Shown in pieces: positions 1-9,000 of a stretch of 11,125 nt of DNA; the stretch's first letter is position 1, and every line of letters begins with the position of its first letter. The stretch spans positions 1 through 11,125 of the forward strand of contig JAFPUA010000268.1 of assembly GCA_017413305.1 (NCBI GenBank), given 5' to 3'. This DNA is from Candidatus Ruminimicrobiellum caprinum (GTDB lineage Bacteria > Elusimicrobiota > Endomicrobiia > Endomicrobiales > Endomicrobiaceae). The translations under genes and the position numbers were made by a program. The notes under the pieces were generated by a model, which searched no databases, had not been told where the DNA came from, and saw only the letters and a program-made list of their open reading frames with translations.

Positions 1-2
1 CT

Positions 3-3000
3 GTAGAGCAGCAAACGAACGGAAGGACGGAAGGTCAGAAGGTCGGAAGGTCGGAAGAAATCTCTTCGCCATCAGCTGTCGTTAGTAAAATCATTGAGAA
101 TATGAAAAATGTAAAAACCATCGATGTCGTCATTACCGGAGGGTTTCATTCGCAGACAGTAACAGAAATTTTAAAAGATCGAGGAGTAAGTTATATTGTA
201 ATAACTCCGAATGTTACAGATGGAGTAGAACTTGCAGAGCAAACTTATCATAGTATAGTAAAAGAACAAAGCAAAATATCTTTCCAAACAATGGCAAGTT
301 TGGTAACATCGTTATCAGTAATAGAACAAATAAAATTACTTCTTAGTTTAAAAATAAAAGAAAATGAACTTATAGAGATATATGGCAAAGAATCGGTGGA
401 GGAAGCAAAACATAATAAACAAGTAGAAACATCTATATTGCAAAATATTGATGGAACGGCTATAAATTTATCAGTATTGCTTGAAAGTGATGAAGCCGGT
501 GATGTAAAAACAAGAATGTTAGAGATAATAAAAGAAAGAGTAGGTGACAGCTTAAAAGAAAAAGTTACTGCTGAAGTTGTAAATAAAATAAGGAAAGAAA
601 GTTTAAATAGTCTTCTGAAAGATAAAGATAATCTTAAGAAAATAATAAAAATGCTTTCAGAAAACAACATATTAAAACAAGCTATAAATGTCTTGATTTC
701 CTTTATAGGTAATCCGGCGATAGAAAATAACGAAAAATGGCCGTTTAGCCTTCTCAATTTTGTCAAAAAAACAACAGCTCGTTCGGGACAACATAGTGGT
801 ATTTCGTTTAAAAAGAGCGTTTTTGTTGATTATGATCCATATGATAATGAATATATCAATATTTTGGTGAAGAGAAATGGTGAAATATCTTCTTTGTTGT
901 TTGACCAACGCCAAAATAAATTTTATATAAAAACTGAAAAAACAGATGATAAATTTTATGGAAAAGAAAAATATAGTAAAGAAGAAGATATAGAAAAAAA
1001 ATTTAATTTAAATATACAAATTTTGAAAAATAATAACAGGTTTAAAATTGAAAGTAATGATGGCAAAACAGAAATACTTGTTCTTAAAAAAGACGATATT
1101 ATTGAAATAGTATCTTCATTAAAATCTTCATCCGTTTCTGATGATGCTGAAAAATCTTTAGATATTATGAAAGAGTATTTTAAAGGCTCTGATGTTGAAA
1201 CTATTTATATTGATGAAGATTTCGTTGAAGAAAAAATAATTAATGCCGTTAATACAAACAAATTACTGATAATATATCCTTTGTCAAAAAAATATGATTT
1301 GGGAAATTTGTCAATCGAAGAGAAATATGCTTTATACAGATATTTCGCTCAAAAACTTTATAAGATAATATATATTTTGCAGTATGATAAAAGATCTTCT
1401 GAACAGTTTAAATTTGCAGCGTTGCAAGAGTTTATAAAAAATGCAATTGTTCATGGTAATCTGGCAGATTTATCTAAACCTATATATGTCAAATATGATA
1501 AAAATGGTTTTGCGGTATACAATGCTCATCATAACGGAGATGTGACAAGTAATGAAATGTTAAGTATTGCTGCTGCAGCGGGTTTAAGCGGTGGTCATAT
1601 AGGATTAAATAATACTAAGGAAAATGCTAAACAATATTCGTTAGTTGCAGAAACTTCTATAACAAACATAGGCGGTATGGATTTCTATAAAGCCAGTATT
1701 GCGTCAGAAAAAGATGATGTTTTTTTTGCTGAATTCAAACCTCAAGTTTCTGTTCGATACAAAATACTTGAAGATAAATATATTCATATCTTTGTAAACG
1801 AAAATAACAATATATATCAATTAAGATTTGATCCCAGAGATAAAGATTTTTATATTTATTCTGTTAATGGAGAATTTTTGTTTGAGAATTCATCTCAGGA
1901 AAAAATTGAATATAAAGATTTATATAATACTCCGGAAAAGATAGAAAAACTTCTCAATTTAAAAATAAACATTTCAAATGGTAGAATAACAGTTAAAAGT
2001 AAAGATGGTAAAGCTACGCTTGCGTCACTTAAAGAAGACAATATTCATGACATTGTTTCAAAAATAAATTTTAAAAAGATAGTTCCCAGTAAAGAGGATG
2101 AAGATGTATTAAATACTTTAAAAGAAAGCCTAGATATTAAAGACAAAGATGTAAAAACCATTTATATGGACGAAGATCCTAGCGATATCCACAAAAGATT
2201 GAAAGAGCTTTTCGGCACAGAAAAAATTTCGAATATAAATGAAGACTTCGGAAGCAAACTGTTGGTAGTTTATCCTTTTTCAAATGTTCATAAAGAAATA
2301 GAAAAACTATCTTTTGTGAAGAAATGTGCTTTATACATGTATCTTGGAATAAAAATTCGTTATCTAATGGATAGTAATTGGTTCCCGGCATTTGCAGGTA
2401 TAAAAGATTTTGAATTAAGAAATATAGGTTCAAGAAATTTACAAGAATTTATAAAAAATGCAATTGTTCACGGTAACTTGGCAGACCTTTCTAAACCGAT
2501 ATATATTAAATACGATAAGGATGGATTTACTGTATATAATGCGTACCATGAGGGAAAAGAAATAAGTAAAGAGTTATTGAATATTTCCGCTGTTGCCGGC
2601 TTTACCGGATATCATCAAGGAATAGAAAATGCAGAGAAAGATGTCGAAGATGGTTCTATATATTTAACTCCGGAAAAACATAGAATAACAAATATAGGTG
2701 GGAGACAATTTTACGCAATAAAAACATTGCTTCCTTCCAAAATTCAATTCCAAAATGAACCTAAAAAAGTAAAAGCAGAGATTAAAACAAAAAAAATACA
2801 AGTAGATATTGACTATGATGCAAACATAGATATGTATGTTGATATTATATTAAAAAGAAAAGATGATGTTTGTTCCTTGAGGTATAGCACAATTGCTGAT
2901 AGAGTTTTTGTAAAAACAATTAACGAAAATCATTACATATTGAATGGAGACAATAAGAAAGAAATAGAAGAAGAATTTAATATAGAAATAATAAATTCTG

Positions 3001-6000
3001 ATGACAAAAAAACTCTTACATTAAGAAGCAATGATGAAAATATGGAAATATATATTCTTAAACAGCAGGATGTTTTTGAAACACTTAGAAATTTAAAATT
3101 TTCGCGCATTAATACTGACGATGATAAAAGAGATTTAGATATTTTAAAAGAACATTTAAAACTTGAAGATTCCGATATTGAAACAATTTATCTTGATGGA
3201 GATATCCTTTTAAGAGAACAAAAGACTGCTGCTGCAAATAAAGAAAATAAATTGTTGGTAGTATATCCTTTTTCAAGAAATTTTGATATCGCCGGTTTAA
3301 CAATAAAAGAAAAGTGGGCGCTGTATAAACGCTTTGTCCAAGTGTTTGATTCTATGAAAAGAAACTGGATTCCTTCCGTACAAGAAAATGATATTGTTGG
3401 CAATTTGGAGTCTGCAGCATTACAAGAATTTATAAAAAATGCAATTATTCACGGAAATCTTGGAGACCTTTCCAAACCGATATACCTCAAATATAACAAA
3501 AATGGGTTTACGGTATACAATGTTCATCAAAAAGAAGAACCTACAAATGATGTTTTAAATATTTCTGCTGTTGTTGGTTTAAGCGGAGAACATAAAGGTA
3601 TTAATGATGCCAAACAGGCGGAGGCATTCTTCTCTGTAACATCTGAAGATAAAAGAATAACAACAATAGGTGATGAACAATTTTATGTAATAGGCATTAT
3701 CAAAAGGAATCCATTTTGGCATGAAAATGGTTTTGAGGATATATACGATTTGTTTGACCGTATTGAAGAAAGCAAAAAGTTGGATCCTAAAAAACCGCAA
3801 CAGGCTGCAGAGTTGGAAATGCTTCGTGGAGATATCGGCAGACAATTGGATGTGATGTTTTTCGGACATTATAATGATGCTTCATCGGCAGTTTTTATAG
3901 AATTGTTGAAAGAGCTGGACTCTTACGAATTTGAATTTTTAAGTGAAAGTTTGCAGGCGGAAGTACTGGCAAGTGCAATAGATTATTTGAATATAGAAGA
4001 TGATGTAAATCATACAGGAGCAAATTTTACGATTGAAAGTCTTATTGATGTTTTAAATGCGATATTGCAAAAAAAAGAATTTATATCGGATCCAAAATAC
4101 AAAGAAGAGTTGTTTGCCAATATTATAAATATGCCGGAAGATTTTGAGTTTAATAATGAGCAGAAAGATAAGTTGTATAAGCTTGTAAAAGAGTATCTTG
4201 ATATATTTACACCGCAGCAAAGACAAAAGTTAAATGCAAAGATAGATAATGTCGACAGCGAAAATGTAAGCGAAGAAAATATGTCGTATCCTTGGCAAAA
4301 TCAACAAACCAGACAAACGCCGACAGCAGAACAAAATCATAAAAAAGTTGTCCTAAACGAAGAAATGTCGGTAGAAGAGATTCTTGATAGTATGAAAAAT
4401 GCAGTTTCGTTACAATTGATGTCATTGGAAAATATCAGAATCGTTACTAAAAATATTGTTGCTTTTATTAGTTCCGATAAAAATAAAAAAGAAGATGTCG
4501 TAAGGGTATTAAACAGATTAATGGAAATTTTTTCAGACGGAGCAGTGCGGTTCTTTCCGGAAGAAATAAGAAAAATAATGTTTGCGGAAAGTATGAATGT
4601 TATAAAAAGAGAGAACTATTTATCACAAGAAGAAAAAATAACTTTATTGGTAAGTTTATCGAGACATATAGGCTTTTTTATAGTAGTAGAAAATTTAAAA
4701 GAACAAGCAGAACGAGCTAACGGGTTCTTTGATGACTGTTTTAAATTAATAGAAATAAATATGGATGATTATACGGACAAGTGCAGAGAGTTAGCATATA
4801 ATTTGTTTGATACTGCCCATTTTTACAGTCAAGACAGGTTGAATGCTTTAGTAGAATTTTTGTTAAATAAAGAAATGTTAAAACCAAGCTATGGAGAAGC
4901 TGATGATGAGAAAACTTTAATATATGTTATAACCGGCAAAGCTCCGGCGTTAAATAGAAAAAACAGAAACAAAGTTTATTCTGTTGCAATAAATTATCTA
5001 TCAAAAGATAATAATATAGAAAAGCAAGGTTTTAACATAGATTTTATATTAGAATGTATGGTTGTAAATTTCTCGTTGTTAACGAGGGAACAAAGAACAA
5101 CTCTTGTTTCTTTGGCTCTTGAAAGAAGTTCTGTTTGGCAGGAAGTCGGAAAGGGAAATGTACTAAATGTTTTGGTTCAATTGTTAAGAAAAAGAAAATA
5201 TTTAAGTTCTATTCAACTGAAAGATATTTGTCAAAAATTAGATGAAGTGTTTGATAAAACGGATATACCGTCGGATATTTTAGAAGAGATATTGGAACAA
5301 TTGACTTATGACGAGTTTGAAATTTTAGGAGCGAAAATAAAAAATAAAGTTATCAATTATGGAATATCTGAATTAAGAAAGATGAATTTTAGCGGTGGCT
5401 ATCCAATAAACAAAAATGTTATTAATTTGGTTAGAGTGATATTTACAAAAAAAGAATTTTTAAATAGAGAACAAATAGAAAACTTATATGAAAATATAAA
5501 AATAATGCCGGAAGAATTTGGTTTTAATATGCAAGAAAAATTCAGGTTGTATGAGTTGGTGTATGCAAACATTGACTTGTTTTCACAGCGGCAGCGGGAA
5601 TATATAGAAAAGGTTGTTAAAAGTTTTGGCGTTAATAAATTTTCATCGATAAAAATAGAAAATATATTTTTTACTCAGCTTGTTAAAAAAATAAAAAATA
5701 TATCTAACAGAGCTATGAGCAAATATACATTTTTAAAAATAAAAAATTTGTCTCTGAAAGAAGAAAATCGCAAAAAAACATATTTTCAAAATTATAAAAA
5801 ATTAGAGAAGGAAAATTTAAAAGCATTAAAGATGTTGGTGAACTTATCTTCAAAAGCCGATCTGCAAGATATTAAAAAAACACTTATGGAAATGTTTAGT
5901 TGTTATGAAAAACTAGTACCCAATAATGTAAGCAAAACTGAAGTTAGATATCTAAAAAATATCATAGACAGATTTTTTGAACAGGAAAATATAGATATAG

Positions 6001-9000
6001 ATACGCAAAGAGAGCTGCATCAATACAAAATAAATACTATTTTTGGCGCGGATTTAAAAGATATTACGCTTAACGATTTAATAAATGTTGTTCATCAAAC
6101 ATCAATAAATTATTTCAAGAAAAAAATGGACTCCGGAATGAAAGAAGATGATCCTTATGGTAACAATATACAAGAAGCGGTTGTTTTGAATTTTGCAAAA
6201 GACGGATATATTAATCCCGGAATACATAAGCTTTTGTCCAAAATAGAAATGCTTGGTTATCTAACCATAAGTTTTGATGAAGAAACTTTAGTGATAAGTG
6301 TTGTGCCTATGGGTGATCATAGCATAACTATAGTTGTGAATACAGGTAATGTAAATAGGGGGATGTCTTTTAGTTTTTATGACAATGGTATGGAATACAG
6401 AGCCATAAGCTTAGAAAAAATGTTACAGTTTTTAGGCTTTGAAACGGAAAGAAATTTGTCATTTGTTTCTGCAAAGCTGGATAAGACTAACGGAGTAACA
6501 GACGATACGGACTTGACGGAAATATTCAATACACTGATGAAAATAGTTTATATTACGATAAATCATGATGAAAACAAATATATTTTATATGGTATAGAAG
6601 ATTACACTAAAAAACATAAGTTTGCCGTAGATAATAATTTGTATGGAGAAGAGATTACGGATTTATATGAGCTTGCTTCAAGATTTTATGAACATGTCAG
6701 AGAAGAAGATATTTTCGATACTGTTGACAATTTAAATATGGTACTGAAAGATTTAGGGTTGCCGGAGATACCGGAAAATTCGGACTTTTTATATGAAGAG
6801 CCGAAAACTCATATAAAATTTTTAGGGCAGAGAGGCATAGACAGATATTTCAATAAAGTTATAGAAAGAGCATTTTGTGAGGGAAGAATTGTTATAGACG
6901 AAAACGGCAACTTGGTAAGAAATGAAAGTTTTGAAGAAACAGAGAATATAAAAGATTTGATAAATAATATCGACAATGAAAATATTTTAGAACAAGCAAC
7001 AATCGTTGATGAACTGGACAAACAGAATGGCCAGATATTTAGTTTGGAAACGAAAACTGTAGTTGGACAATTGCAATACCAAGAGGGATATTTGCAACTT
7101 TCTACCGGAGAATATATATTTGTAAAAGTATTAAAAAATACCATAAACGCAATGATAAGATATGCAAGTGCCGAAAGTATAACAACGGACGGACATAGAG
7201 AGATATTGACATCAAAAATATTAGCTGAAAAGATGTTGCAAGACGGATATAAATTTTATGTAGAGCCTAGAGCAAAGGCAATAACAGAAAAAGAAACCTT
7301 TAAAAAAGAATTGATAAACAGAGAAAAAGCGACATCGAATGTTTCTAAAGAGGGCAGACTGTTGGGTGGAAAAACAAGAACGGTTGTTGGTAAAGTGGTG
7401 TTTGATGCAAGCGAAGCAGATTCAGAAAGTATATTGTTTAAAGAATTTTTGTCGCCTGAAGATATGACGGGAACTTTGCAGGCGAAAGGTGTAGTGCTGA
7501 CAAGCGGTATGGAGCTGAGCCATCAAGGGTTAATTGTAAAAGAAAAAGGAATACCTGCAACGATAATAACGGGGGTAATTTTTGTAGAAAGAAACGGTAA
7601 AACTGTTGCAGAAATAAGATATACGGAAAAAACAGGTAAAGAGCAAAATATAAACGGAGTTGAAGTTACAAATGTTGTAGAAAAGACAATAATAATTAAT
7701 GAAGGAAATGAAATATCGATAGACGGGCAGACAGGCAGAGTAATAATATTTAACGGGTCTCTTAATAGAGCGCAGAAAAAAGAATATCAACAATATAAGC
7801 AGAAAGAGGCACAGGAAGCATCCTCTATGAGTCATGAGCCTAATGTATCTACGACAAAAGCTAACAGAGGTCCTGTAACGGCCAGAGAAATAAGCAACGA
7901 TATCGAAAAGTATGTAAAAGATTTTGATGAGCCGGCAAACAAAGATAATTTCGGAACAAAAGCTATGAACCTGCACGAAATGACAGGTATCGTCAACGAA
8001 ATAAGAGAACTTCTTAATGTGGATATGAAAGTACCTTTTGGAATAATGATAGGGCCGGACGCATTTTTAAACATATTACAAAAAAAGAACAAAAATTTTA
8101 AAATTTTGTATCATCAGTATATGCGTGCCGTAGAGGCCGGAGACGGAACGGAAGCCTGGAAAGCAGCAGAAGAAATAAGAACAATAATTGGACAAGTAAG
8201 TAAACAAGATTTGACGGAACTTACAAAGATTATAAACAAAAAAATAGCAGCTGCAAAAAAGAAAGTCCTTATTGGAGAAAACGCAACATTTGCCGTAAGG
8301 TCGGCATTTAAGAATGAAGATGGGAAGGAATTTTCCGCAGCAGGTGTTGGCGAAAGTAAAGTAGGTGTAGCAAGTGAAGAAATAGTGAACAATTTAATAG
8401 ATGTTGTTTTGATGTCGATGTTTAGCGAAAGAAGCGTTGCGTATCAATGTGAAAACAGGCAGGCGTTTGAGCCTGCAGCACTTGTACAGGTGGCAGTTGA
8501 CAGTGAAAAGAGCGCCGTAATGACGGTAAAAGACGGCAAGATACTTATAAGCGGGTCGTGGGGACAAGGAGAAATAGTAGTATCCGGAGAGAAAGCACAA
8601 AGTAAAGTGTATGTGCAATTTGAAGATGGTAACAAAATAGATATTACCGACTATATCACGGAAAGGCAAGAATATCAATACGGGCTTAACGGAGATGTAA
8701 CTCCTGTATCGGATGAAGATTCCACCAGAGAAATTTTCAGTGTGGAAGATATAATAAATTTAAGCAAAGTTGGAATATATTTAAGGGATAAGTATGGATA
8801 TGATTCAGATATAGAAATAGCAATGGAAAAAGGAACGATATATGTTGTTCAAATAAGACCGATAACGGAAAAACAGGAACCGATTGAAAACGAAGCGGAA
8901 ATAATTGATTATACTATGGCGGTATCTGTTGCCGAAGATGAAATAGGGAATATGTTTGAGCCTATATTGTTTGCTATTCAGAAAAAAGCTATACAAGCCT

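Noticed and set aside
2380..2402. dRS3-like inverted repeat encoding WFPAFAGI in module copy B
   Set aside because: The peptide recalls translated palindromic repeats (WIPAFAGM), but the arms pair at only about 6 of 9 positions. The sister copy C has NWIPS at the same place and nearly the same length, so ordinary divergence explains it.
7530..7976. Minus-strand open frames under the giant gene (for example 7530-7976, 248-766, 6809-7144)
   Set aside because: They are rich in Phe, Ser, Ile and Cys, as expected for the reverse complement of a Lys/Glu/Asn-rich gene, and show no family motifs. They lie wholly inside a well-supported plus-strand gene.
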